DNA from: Smallanthus sonchifolius
Taxonomy: Eukaryota; Streptophyta; Magnoliopsida; Asterales; Asteraceae
Direction of reading: 5' to 3'
DNA: 64,000 nt
Assembly (NCBI GenBank): GCA_023525975.1
Contig: CM042021.1
Coordinates: forward strand, 80,173,501 to 80,237,500
Part shown: positions 53,086-64,000 of the stretch, one piece after another
Numbering within the stretch: the stretch's first letter is position 1
Layout: each line of letters opens with the position of its first letter
The notes under the pieces: generated by a model
What the model saw: only the letters and a program-made list of their open reading frames with translations
Database searches by the model: none
Told to the model about the DNA's origin: nothing
Translations under genes and position numbers: made by a program

Positions 53086-55155
53086 AAGGAGCTTCTACTG
53101 ATTTCCTTTAAATTTTCGATTTGAGAACCATTTCCTTATGTTTTAAGTAATGTTTAACATTTCAACATCTAGTCAATTCCATATATTTCAACTCTACAGT
53201 TATTGTTCATTGATTTGACCCGTGGAGCGTAAATTACACCTATTATATTCCCATCAAATTTTCCCAAATATCACTTCTTTCTTTCAACATGGTTTAGTAC
53301 ATTACCAACAATCTCTTTCATTAAATAAATCATCCTATTTTGTGATTTAAACAAAACCTCATTATCTTGTTTAAACAAATGTTTAACGAATTTTTAGATA
53401 ATATCAAAAACATAAATTTTCCATAAAACTTTTTCACCTAATAAGGAAAGTAATGCAATCAATTTTATAAAAATATTTTTAAAACTGATAAATAATTATG
53501 ATTTTTATTCATTAAAGTAAATAATTCTAAACTTTGGCTAAATTAATATGCTACTACTTGTTTAGCCAAAAGTTAAAATTTTAAATTAAAAATATTTTCT
53601 CATAAATTGCATATTCATTTAAAATATGCGGTTCAATGATTTCACTACTTTATATATCTACAATCAAGAATAATTTATCACTTTCTATTTTCAAACAAAG
53701 ATCAGTATTTGTAAATACGTTTCCCCGAATATTTTCAGAACCCTCTCGTTACCTTTCACTTGTCACTTCAAGAGACGATCGTACAGCGTAAACGTTATCC
53801 ATCCCCATCAACTTCAATGAGATTTAAGAGCTAGAACCTAGCTACCATATTATGCAGGGATGCCAAACAACACGTTTCCCCGCAACACCTGACCACATAC
53901 AAAACTCGTTAGCATATGCCACACATGAAACTTAATTGGTTACAAGGTACATGATATTACATTACTGACATTACACATGGAAGATTATTGGTTTACAAAT
54001 ACGTGGTACTAAGTTGTTAACACCATACATGAAATCCATGGCTTGCAATACACTTGATGCTTCATTACTTACAATACAAATTTAGTTGATTTTACAATAT
54101 ACATGATGCTAAGACGTCAACACCCTACATGAAATTCATTTCCTACTATACCCATAACACTATGTTGTTTACATTACACATTAGAGCTTATTGATTTACA
54201 AAATACAAGACGCTAGATTATTTACACTATATAGGAGACTTATTTGATTACGAGCTACGTGACACTAAATCATATATGAGACTTGTGTGTTTACTCTATA
54301 CACGAAACAAAACTTGCTTACAATTAGTGCAATTGATTGATTTCATTATACACAAGACATGGTCATACACTTTGTACACCAAAGTTGAAGACCATAATAC
54401 ATTGAAACGACTCGGGGTTTGACGTATTCTTGTTCAAACACGAGCAAACTAAGAAACTATAAGCTATACTACTTTACTACTTTTAACTGCGAACTGACCT
54501 GATTAGGGACATAGTTACTTGTTAGCGACTTTTATGTGTAAACAATAGACGTGATCATAGTGAAATTGTGCCCCCCTTACCCGCACACAACGAAACGATC
54601 TATACGGACCATACGATGATTTGAATAGTTACGGGTGCACACGGAATTATACAAATCAGCGCATGGAAACTATAGTGAAATGTTGTCGTGTGTTGTGATC
54701 TGAAACTTATCATGATGTGTAACAACGAAACTGATGTAATGTGATAAGGACATGGTGGATACGCCGATGGTACTTCCTATATATAAGTGTCCTAACATAT
54801 TACCATGAGTAGCGTTGTTTGTGTCACGTGAAGTTTTGACCCAGACCAATGCTTATGAAACCTCTTACCCACTAGCAACTTTGAGCATATTAGACTATAT
54901 CTTACGCAAACCTTAGATTTCAAAATCTCATTAAATCCATTCCAGATAATGCATCTCACATTTAGAATTCAAATTGATATTCGACAATCTTCTTCTTAAA
55001 GTTCATTTCAAAACTAAGTTCATTGTCATCATCCATATTCAATCTCGAAGATCAGGCTTAAGCCATGTCCAAAAAAAAAATCAAAACTCACCGAGAACCG
55101 AAAACTCCCACCAAAACTCTCACCTCCTTCTTGATTTTAGCAGCCTCCATTAGTT
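53086..55155 (+). other. Noncoding interior of element H
   Basis: About 2 kb without a frame of note. 53900-54420 is repetitive in style: short phrases of the type 'ttacaatacat.atgctaa' and 'ttacac.acatgaaa' recur every 50-60 bases. No pol homology is seen. Confidence 0.6.
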
Positions 55156-55191
55156 AAATTTCGGGACGAAATTTCTTTAACATGGGGAGAC
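55156..55191 (+). other. Hairpin and polypurine tract of element H
   Basis: AAATTTCG-GGA-CGAAATTT (55156-55174), then CTTTAACATGGGGAGAC up to the LTR start at 55192. It is the conserved 3' signature of Tekay-type gypsy elements. Confidence 0.85.
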
Positions 55192-58119
55192 TGTAACATT
55201 CCGGATTTTCCGACCCTATTTTAACTTATTTTAATTAATAAAATAACGACGCGACATTAAACCCTACAAGGACTAGTTGTGTAATTAGTCAAAATCTAAT
55301 TATAATTAACTTTGAAAGTCAAGGAAAAATTGAGGAAATATGCTCCCGTTGACTTTTAATAAATAAATCTAACGAATCCTTAACCAACTTAACTCAACTC
55401 AAACCTGAGGGACCAGTTCCGCCAAATTCAGAACTTTTAAACAGGAAACTGCAGGGACCAATCTGTAAATTTCCCATTTTTGATTTAAGTTGACTTCAAA
55501 AAGTCAATTGGCCGTTCTAGGCTCGAATCCGAATCCCACTCCCGAAATCCGTTGAAATTCGTAACTGTTATACACGTTAGTGTCATTTTCGATCATTTTA
55601 GAATCAATTAACAGCCTCATCAATACACGATTAAATCACATTATGGCTAATTAACCGGGACCGTTGAACTCAATCATCTTACCCCCCAATTCGCAAATAT
55701 CGATCATTTACACAGAAACAGATTATCTGCCCATCTCAAACGAATCCCCTTGAACTTGTTACACCATTCAATTGCATAGAAGAAGGACGCAGAGTCGCCG
55801 GAAAACCGATCCAGTCACAGTCGGCATTCGTTTAGTCGATCTCAGTCGATTCAGACATCATTCGGGTAATTAAACCTATCTTTAGCTTCGTTTTCATCTT
55901 CATTCGGGTAATTAAAAGCCCTATGCTTATTAGGGCTTACGTTACAGAATCAAGCATGATATCATTCTAGGGTTCTTAACATTTCCGGATTTAATCGAAC
56001 CCTACCCTCGACTCTGATTAAACAAAATTAATTCATACTAGTAGATTCGAAATTCATTTTTAATTGATAACCCTATGCCAATTCAGTCTCATATCATCGA
56101 ATTAATCAAGACCCCGTAACTAGGGTTCATAAAACAATTTGGGGGTTTCGACCCTAGACTTAATCATAATCCAATTAAACCATACTGACAGATTCGCAAG
56201 ACCCTAATTAGTAAAAGCCCCATGTTTATATCGCATTCCATTATCATAATCATTCAAATCAATTTTGAGTTCAAACTTAGGGTTCGGCTTTTGAATCCGA
56301 AATTAAACAATCCTAAACCCGTTGTTTTTACACCCCAGACTCGTTTGAGGTTAACGAATAAAACCCCTATGATCTTGCAGTCGGTCACTACCAGATTTGG
56401 TGGGATTGGGACTGGGTTCGATCGGCTCGGGTAAAGGGGAAGAACTCACCGGGTTTCCTTGTTAAAACCATTTCGGCCCGGACTTGTGTGCGATACCCTA
56501 GCGGGCGGAGATGGTTAAGTGAGTGTGCTGGTGTAGGAGAGACCCGGGTTCGAGTCCCTCCACACACATTTATTTTTAAAACATTTTATTTGTATTATTT
56601 TATTATAAAAACAATAGCCTATATTATTATATTAATATATTAATGTGTTCTAGCCTCGTAAAACCACCCGTAGGCTCGGGTTTGGTTTATAACCTTTTCT
56701 TATTTAAAAATACTAACTTTTAAAATAATATAGTTATATTATTTTCAAACCCCGCCTTGGAATAAATATAATAATTATATTATTTTCAACCCGTGACTCC
56801 AATTAAAAATGACATATATTTAGATATTACATTCACCTCGTTATTAAACTTCTGGTAACGTTTCAAACTTATAAATAATATAAATACTTATATTAGTTAC
56901 CCACGTTTATATCCCCGAATAAAAATAGATATATTTATTATTCATATAAATTGTAATTTCAACTCGCTTAGTGTTAGATGGTATGTAACACTAATTTTTT
57001 TTTTATAAACTAATATATATTTACCCAAATTTGACGTATTTTCATGACTAAATAACTAAATGAGTATAGACTTAATTATTTTGTTTATATTTAAAGCAAG
57101 GTAATTTCATACTACGTTTCAAATAAATAAATCTAATTTATTTAGTTAATTACCCAAGCTCTAAATCATTATTTTAAGGACACAATATCCCGACTTTAAT
57201 AATTATTAAACAATTATCCAAGAATAAAACGTAAACATCTACGCAACCCTTTTATATAATTCTACACGAACTCATTACACAATTTCCTATACTCACATCC
57301 TTTAAAGCCCTAGACTTCGATTTAGATATTTTATTAACTCATCTTCATACGCAATACACTCTAGGTTAACGTTGTGCGTTACAAGGATCACTTTGCTATC
57401 TAGTATCTCGTGTTAGCTACGCATTCGAATCAAGTGAGTATTCACAACCCCTTTTTCTCTTTTACACTTTTGGGGTGGAACATGAACTCTATACACATTA
57501 CACATTACACATTTACATTTACACAAACAACACAAGTGCAAAAATCCTATTTACATACATGTGTGCAAAATTTGAGCTTTGTGCCCGAGTGCTAGGTGTG
57601 CTAACCTTTGTATGCTCTTATGTGCAATCATTAACTCTACAAGCCGACGGTTAACAATGATAGATCTATTAAGTCTGACAAACCCACCCATGGTACGCGG
57701 TGATTGAAACCGACAACACAATTTTTGCATACTAGTTACAAGGTTTGATTGTACATTTGGTTACACAATAGCTGCTCCCCATAAATGCCTTATTTTATCA
57801 TGTTTTGTAAAGGATTTGTTTTCAACTTTATGCTATCTACATACACCTGTGTTATACTCACCAACTTTTTAGTTGATCTTATTTTATTCATGTTTCAGGT
57901 GCTTTCATATGAGCTAGATCAAGACATGCTACACATAGGCTTTGGACCTAGTTAATATTAAATCAAAGACAAATTGTATTTCATTATGTACTTCGAACTT
58001 GTTTCATGTTTGTTTGAATGGAAATGGATTTAATATATATTACAATCTAGTTAACCTTGTGCTCATGAACAGTCTACATGTCCCGCCCTGATGATTCCGT
58101 CGTCGGTTGGGGTGTGACA
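55192..58119 (+). repeat. 3' LTR of element H
   Basis: 2,928 bp. It pairs with 48666-51590, with small indels (for example near 55900, 56120 and 57000) and scattered substitutions. Confidence 0.95.
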
Positions 58120-58124
58120 GCAAT

Positions 58125-58753
58125 GCATCATCAATCAAGAGTTGCACAAACCTCGGGTACAATAGGAACCTAAAATTATCTGCTATATTGATCTGATCAT
58201 TGATTGCTTTGAAGATGTAGCGAGAGAAGTTGTAGCCCGTATTAAGAGACAAGCCCACCATGGCTGCTGCAAGGTCATGACCCATGGCATCTTTCCCCGC
58301 TTTTCTTGACGAGATGCACACAATCATGACGTGGGCAAAATACCGCCATTGATCCAACACCGACTTCTTTTTGTAAGAAGCATAGTCCCTCGCTCCGACA
58401 TATCCCATTCTATGCCTCCAACACCCATCCACATAGTAATCTGGATAGGATGTCGGGTCGGTAGCGAGGTCTCCGAACCGCAGGACCCTTCTAATTGTCT
58501 CTTCAGAGAAAGCAATAGCCCGACCATCAACGGTAGCCCTTATGACATTAGGGGATACCGTGCAGTCGTGCTCTGCCGTCTCCCAGAATTGCTCCAAGTA
58601 AGGTCTTGAGACTGTTGGGTCAGCTGAGATTGCATAACTTATTCTTGATCGGTTCAAAAAATCAACGATCTGCCGATATTGCAAAGCTGCCCCTTTCCAT
58701 TCGGGTTGTGTGATCGCTAACAGGTTGAACTCGTTAGAGAATGCCCGAGCCAT
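58125..58753 (-). pseudogene. Extra ORF of F, N-terminal domain
   Basis: The start codon is at 58753-58751, three bases after a GCAG acceptor-like site. It encodes M-A-R-A-F-S-N-E-F, W-K-G-A-A-L-Q-Y, R-P-Y-L-E-Q-F-W-E-T-A-E-H-D-C, Y-Y-V-D-G-C-W-R-H-R-M-G-Y and F-L-L-Y-P-R-F-V-Q-L-L-I-D-D-A-L. It is open over the whole stretch up to H, whereas D has two stops here. The frame also stays open upstream of the Met in both copies (Y-Y-T-M-S..Y-V-F-C-V-x-L-Q), so a longer N-terminus with a hydrophobic segment is an alternative. No known enzyme motif was recognised. Confidence 0.8.
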
Positions 58754-58755
58754 AG

Positions 58756-58782
58756 TCTGCAGAAACACACAGAAGACATAAT
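58756..58782 (-). promoter_or_regulatory. Putative 3' splice site before F extra ORF
   Basis: In element sense CTGAT, TATG, TCTTCTGTGTGTTTCTGCAG, then ACT and ATG. The AG is at 58758-58757. It matches D in layout despite base changes. Confidence 0.55.
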
Positions 58783-60955
58783 CAGAACAATGTATAGTAT
58801 TGGAAATGAACAAACATGACATGGTATAGTAGTTACTCATTGAACAAAAATTTCAGACTTAGAAAAGTTTCTAAGTGTTGGTGCTGCGCACTTAGCAAGT
58901 GCGCAGCTTTTTCTTCTTGCGTACTTAACAAGTATGCAGGAATTGCTTCTTGCGTTCTTGTTAAGTGCGCAAGAACAACACTTAAGAACAAAATTCAGAA
59001 GTTGATTGAGCGTTCAAAAAACGGGTCGATTAGGTCGCCACTAGGTCGGAATCAAGGATGCTAACCTATGGGACCATTATCAACACCACAAATTACCAAC
59101 ATTTCACCAATTTTTGACCTAACACAGTCGCCGACCCACTGTCGAGTAAGCTTCAACCGACGGCTCGAATCGAGGATCAAAGTGTGATTAGAGAATCGAT
59201 TAAGGTTCCTATTTGCATGAAACACACAATAAGTTACCCAAACAACCCCAAATTTTTACCCAAAATTCAAGATTTTAACCTAAAGTTTTCTAAGTCACAA
59301 ATCGGTCGAATGTCATGATTTTATGGATGGAATCGGTCTAAATTCTCACCAATGCGATATAATGAGATGATGAAAGTATAGACTGGACGAAAAGATGGTT
59401 TAGACACAATCGATTTTGAGTAGAAAATTGCGGAGGGAAACTCTTTGGTTTGAAAGCGTGAAACTCAGAAAAAATTCTAAGTGTCATTTTTATACCCATC
59501 ACTCATCGGTCGTGCGTACTTGTTAAGTGCGCACGAGTTAACTCTTGCGTACTTACAAGTACGCAGGACTTAACTAATGCGTACTTGCTAAGTGCGCAAG
59601 GTTTACTTCGTGTGAACTTGATAAGTACGCACAAGCCTTAAGTGCGCAAATTTGAAACTTAGAGTTATGAAGATTTTCAGGTCAAATAACGAACAAGATA
59701 AAAATATTCAATCACGAGGTTTCAAATACAATTCATGAAGGTTAAACATAAAATATTTTTGGCTTTTTCTGATTAAACTTGAACAATGCATAAACTTAAA
59801 ATCTTTTTGTTCTTTTCTAGATAGATATATACAAGTATTCACACAAACTATTTTTGATCAAAGACACGAGCAGAGGATCAAATCAGGCTATCTTTTAGCA
59901 AAAACGATACAAAATAAACATCAAAGAATATGGGATCATGTCATGGATTACTCTTTATTCATACGTAATAAGCACATAAACAAGTAATTCAAGTTGACAA
60001 TATTATAAGATTTGAAACTATACGCATCTTTGTATCATGTTCTTGTGTATTAAGGTATTAATTATAAGATATACAACGTGTACCCCACTGAAATGCAATT
60101 TTAACTTGCACAATCTCAAGGCATCTAAGATTTTCCCAATGATTTTCTAGATTTTCATAATGAAGCTACATCTATTAGCACAGGAAAAATCAAGCAGAAT
60201 CCATAAGGATTATCGGGAATCATAAGATTCAGAATCGAGTGATTCATTTGTCATGGTTTCATGTGGTTTTCTTCTTTGAATATCGGGATAATGATTCAGG
60301 ATAATAGATATGGTGTTTGATTATCAGGTATGGGGATCCAACTTTTATCTGGATTTGATTTCAATGAATCAGGAGTGATTCAAGGGTGAAAACATGCTCA
60401 ACGGTTAATGCAGAGACATGTCTTGATTCAATCTCTCCTTGCATACTTGTGAGTATGGGCAGTGAGATGAACCACATTAATTGTGCTAACGACATAACCC
60501 GAAACTGATCTCAAAAGAAAATTATTGCCAAAATCTAACATCCTTTATCTGATAATGATCTTTTCTATTATTTTACGCACAGACACTTGCAAACATGGGT
60601 TCAAATAACAGTTGTAATTTAGATTTAGTTTCCACACTACTAGTGATTCAAATACGCATACAGCCTACTGACAATTCAAATTACTTGTAAATAAACAGAT
60701 TAAAAACATAATAATTTAAACAATTAAGTAAACATGACACAATCATTTCCCATATGAGCAGTCTATGGTGTTTAGATCATTTATGATGTACTATCATTTC
60801 CTCTTTTCTCAAGTTAACTTTGAAATTTTCTCCATTTTCTATTTTGTTTTTGATTTTCGTAAAATATTTTAAAAACTAAAAGAACTATACAAAAAATTTA
60901 AAAGAATTAAAAATTTAACTTCCATGAATTGAATTGAGTTAAGAAAACTTAGTTT
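58757..60955 (-). other. 2.2-kb noncoding region of element F
   Basis: Collinear with D 19277-21506: dyads (58888-58970 and 59510-59650), the GATTC/GAATC-rich part (about 60195-60400), and an AT-rich part before RNase H. There is no coding sense. Confidence 0.75.
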
Positions 60956-62566
60956 TCACTCAGGATTGAACATTCCTATCAAGTTGACAAGATGCTCAAA
61001 ACGGGTTCGATCAAATGCCTTTGTGAAAAGGTCAGCAAGATTGTCATCCGTGTGAACTTTTACAAGTTCAATTAAATGCTTTTCAGCACAGTCACGGATG
61101 AAATGATGGCGAATCTCTATATGTTTAGTTTTGGAATGTTTCACCGGGTTATTTGTGATGGACATTGTGGCATTGTTGTCAATGAATAGAGGAGTTCCAG
61201 TGAAGTTAAAGCCGTAGTCTCTCAACTGCTACTGAATCCACAGTATCTGAGAACAACCGCTCGCTGCAGCAATGTATTCTGCTTCACAAGTTGAGATAGA
61301 AACCGTTGACTGCTTCTTACACTGCCAGAAGACCAGTCTGCCTCCTAAGAATTGACATCCACCAGAAGTTGACTTTCTGTCAAGGTTACAACCGCCATAA
61401 TCTGAATCAGTGTAGGCTTTGAAGTCGAATGACTGCTGCTTAGAGTACCAAAGACCTAATCGGGGTTTCCCTTTCAGGTATCTGAAAATTCTCTTCACGG
61501 CTATCATATGTGACTCCTTCGGTTGAGACTGAAACCTTGAGCACAAGCACACAGGAAACATTATATCGGGTCTTGAAGCTGTGAATACATAAGTGATCCG
61601 ATCATCCCACGGTACAATTTGCTGTCTACATCCTTTCCATCTTTGTCAGGATGCAGACCATGACTGGGATAGGTGTGCCATAAGTACTGCTATCATTCAT
61701 CTTGTATTTTGACAAGATGTCCTGCACATACTTAGTTTGATATAGATAAATGCCATCCTCTCTTTGACTGACTTGCAGACCCAGAAAGAACGACAATTCA
61801 CCCATATTACTCATTTCAAATTTGGACTTCATCACCTGCTCGAATTCCCTACACATCCATTCATTGGTAGATCCAAAGATAATGTCATCGACGTATACTT
61901 GTACAAGAAGAATGTCACCTCCTGCTTTCCTAATGAAGAAAGTCGAGTCAATTTGTCCACGGTCGAAACCATTAGACAGTAAATGCTTACATAATGTCTC
62001 ATGCCATGCCCGCGGTGCTTGATGAAGACCATAAAGTGCTTTGTCGAGCTTGTACACTTTATTGATATTATGCGGATCTTCAAAGCAAGGAGGTTGAGTG
62101 ACATAGACCTCTTCATGAACTTTACCATAAAGGAAAGCACTCTTCACATCAAGTTGATAGACCTTGAAGCCGACATATGTGGCATAAGCCAAGAACAATC
62201 GAATGGCCTCAATTCTCGCAACTGGGGCATATAAATCCGTGTAATCCAAGCCCTCTTGCTTATAAAAACCCTGAACAACCAATATTGCTTTGTTATTCAC
62301 AACTACATGACGATCATCCGTCTTGCATTTGAACACCCATCTGGTTCCAATTGGTTGAATCCCCTTGGCAAGTCAACCAAATCCCACACGTGCAATTTTT
62401 GGAATTGAGACAGTTCATCTTGCATCGCCTCAATCCAGCAGTTGTCAGTGAGAGCCTCCTTCACATTCTTCGGCTCCAACTGGGACACGAATGCAGCATG
62501 CAAACATGTTTCCATGACACCAGTGTCAAATATCTCTGTGTAAAGACTGGTGTTCTCAGTGATGGT
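60956..62566 (-). pseudogene. Reverse transcriptase and RNase H of element F
   Basis: RNase H: 61330 to 60956, ending N-P-E-stop, with a stop at about 61229 (CAG to TAG in the W-I-Q-Q-Q stretch). RT: W-V-F-type start at about 62336, first Asp in Y-Q-L-D-V-K-S-A-F-L-Y-G, and an intact Y-V-D-D-I-I-F-G-S-T-N (about 61880). Frameshifts occur near 62350, 61665 (small deletion) and 61590. The RT active site is better kept than in D. Confidence 0.9.
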
Positions 62567-64000
62567 TCAATGACGAGTCTGAACACCGGCATAAGGATCA
62601 CCAATAATGTTGTCGATTGGATGATTCCTATGCACTCTCGTCTCCGGTAGAATCGGTTCCTGAATTTCTGGATCAAGATTCGTGCTTAACTCCCCCATTT
62701 CCTGCGTTCCAGAGGAAGAAGATTCAATGTTAATTGGGTCAGCTGGAGCTTCATTTCCTACAGATGTGTTAGGATTGGCTTGAGCGTCATCTCCAACAAC
62801 AAGAACATCCTCACTGTTATCACTGTCATGAGTTCCAGATGCACATGCAGCATTGGAATCAGGAGTTATAATTGGTACAGTAGCACGAGTAGAGAAGCTG
62901 GAGTCATCACCGCCACCCAATAATTCATAAACGTTTGCGGCGTCAACTGCAGATAAATCAGGAAGATTGAATGACTTGAATAGCGCATCATAATCAAAAC
63001 CCCAAGCTGGACCTGTTGGTTCGGGTGGAATGCTGTGTTTACTACAATCCACTTCAAACCATTCCTCGACAGTACGAGTTCCTATGTTGTACACTCTCTT
63101 GCAAGGCGAGTTGGCAACGCATCCTAAGAAAATGCCTTCCACCGCTTTTGCATGAAACTTAGACTGGCGGTCTTTGTACTGTAGCAACAAGGAACAAGGA
63201 CTACCAAAAGGTACTAGGTAATCAAGATTGGGAAGTCGATTGTTGATCAACTCGTAACAAGTCTTGTTGTGCTTCTTCACAACCAGAACTCTGTTTAAGA
63301 CGTGACAAGCTGTATTAACGGCTTCTGCCCAGAAAGTGACAGGAAGCTTTGCATCCGACAGCATAGTCCTTAAAGTCTCAATCAGTGTTCTGTTCTTCCG
63401 TTCAGCAACTCTATTCTGCTGTGGCGTGTATGGCGCGCTGAATTCGTGACGGATCCCTTTCTTGAGACAGAAAAGCTCCATCAAGTTATTCTTGAACTCA
63501 GTTCCATTGTCACTCCTTATCCTTCTAACTTTCAGCTTGCAAAGAGATTCCAAGCTCAGGATCAAATATTGAAGAATATCAGCAGTCTTGTCTTTAGTAC
63601 CAAAAAAATGCACCCAAGAAAAACGTGAGAAATCATCAGTTACTACTAGACAGAACGACTTACCTCTAATATTCCTGATACTTATGGGGCCAAACAGATC
63701 CATGTGTAATAGCTCCAAAGGGGTATCAATAGAGTTTTGGAGCTTGGGCTTGTGAGACTTCCGTTGCTGTTTGCCCTTTTTACAAGGCATACAGTCATCT
63801 GCAACGGTAAACCTCAGCTTAGGAACCCCGGTTACCAAACCGTTTCGGATAAGATGATTCATTTTACGATACGAAATATGTCCGAGTTTCCTATGCACCA
63901 AGATGGAGTCTAGTTCTGTCGCTTTAGAAAGCAAACAGGTAGGAACTGATGAGGTGGTTGTTGCCACGCTCATATCGATCTGATAGGTGTCGTTTGTTCT
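62567..64000 (-). pseudogene. Integrase of element F (partial at window edge)
   Basis: Open from the GAG-pre-integrase zone at the window edge to TGA at 62567-62569 (R-H-stop; D has AGA). Zinc ligands C-M-P-C-K-K-G-K, and core D-D-E all present: L-H-M-D-L-F-G, R-S-D-N-G-T-E-F, and N-R-V-A-E-R-K-N (Gly to Arg before V-A-E). It contains the 66-bp segment missing from D (63218-63284; V-K-K-H-N-K-T-C-Y-E-L-I). The acidic linker to RT follows. Protease and gag are outside the window. Confidence 0.92.

Larger units (their letters stand above)
48666..58119 (+). mobile_element. Large non-autonomous gypsy derivative H (+ strand)
   Basis: LTRs 48666-51590 and 55192-58119 (about 2.93 kb, similar but with more differences than G's). 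Primer site 51594-51605, and a purine tract just before 55192. TSD GCAAT (48661-48665 and 58120-58124) is perfect. The LTR starts TGTAACATTCCGG and ends GGGTGTGACA. The 3.6-kb interior lacks protease, RT and integrase and has one 221-codon ORF. The AAATTTCG-GGA-CGAAATTT hairpin before the purine tract is typical of Tekay-type chromoviruses. It is inserted in F's extra ORF. Confidence 0.93.
36933..64000 (-). mobile_element. Copia element F, second D-family copy (- strand, runs off window)
   Basis: 3' LTR 36933-37457, purine tract 37458-37469, extra ORF in three pieces (37517-39189, 47767-48660, 58125-58753), noncoding region 58757-60955, and pol 60956 onward to the window end inside the integrase region. 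It is split by G and H. The left flanking pentamer is AGCAC (36928-36932); the partner is outside the window. Relative to D it lacks one LTR dyad but keeps the integrase segment D has lost. Confidence 0.92.

Overview
The window is plant nuclear DNA, almost certainly a eudicot and possibly Asteraceae (the family guess is weak). It consists almost entirely of LTR retrotransposons inserted into one another. No host gene, rRNA gene or intact tRNA gene was recognised. The evidence is plant Ty1/copia and Ty3/gypsy Gag, protease, integrase, reverse transcriptase and RNase H motifs, initiator-Met-tRNA primer sites (TGGTATCAGAGC or its complement) next to LTR ends, polypurine tracts, and five clear 5-bp target-site duplications.

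Layout, left to right. (1) 1-11984: the 3' end of an Athila/Tat-like gypsy element (J). Its 3' LTR (1727-3303 plus 11818-11984) is split by copia element A (3304-11817, + strand), whose gag is split by non-autonomous element B (5113-7979, - strand, TSD CTGGT). (2) 11985-13275: unassigned sequence and a partial LTR (K). (3) About 13276-34300: copia element C (+), 3'-truncated and lacking RT. Its gag is split by the very large copia element D (15477-31173, -, TSD GAAAG), and D's gag is split by non-autonomous element E (26176-28323, -, TSD CTTGT). (4) About 34301-36932: part of a gypsy element (I) on the - strand. (5) 36933 to the window end: element F, a second copy of the D family on the - strand. 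Its extra 3' ORF is split twice, by chromovirus-type gypsy derivative G (39190-47761, -, TSD CCTAG) and by large-LTR non-autonomous gypsy derivative H (48666-58119, +, TSD GCAAT). F runs off the right edge inside integrase.

D and F look like the SIRE/Maximus copia lineage: a Gag of about 1,000 codons with two zinc knuckles, protease-integrase-RT-RNase H, a noncoding region of about 2.2 kb, and a large extra (env-position) ORF of about 1,065 codons before the 3' LTR. Every coding region seen carries stops, frameshifts, deletions or insertions, so nothing here looks autonomous.

Three signals stand out. First, nearly every family carries its own array of short dyad-symmetric elements in the LTR, usually just upstream of the TATA box. 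The arms change in a compensatory way between repeats and between families (GCGTACTT..AAGTACGC, GCGCACTT..AAGTGCGC, GCGAACTT..AAGTTCGC, GCGTATTT..AAATACGC). Second, in three copia families the gag stop (W-V-x-x-S-N-stop) is followed at once by a splice-acceptor-like pyrimidine/GCAG|G sequence. That site is always in phase 0 with pol although the gag-to-pol frame relation differs, and a similar acceptor precedes the extra ORF. This suggests spliced expression of pol and of the env-position protein. Third, the G LTRs contain about sixteen tandem units, most with an inverted pair of W-box cores.
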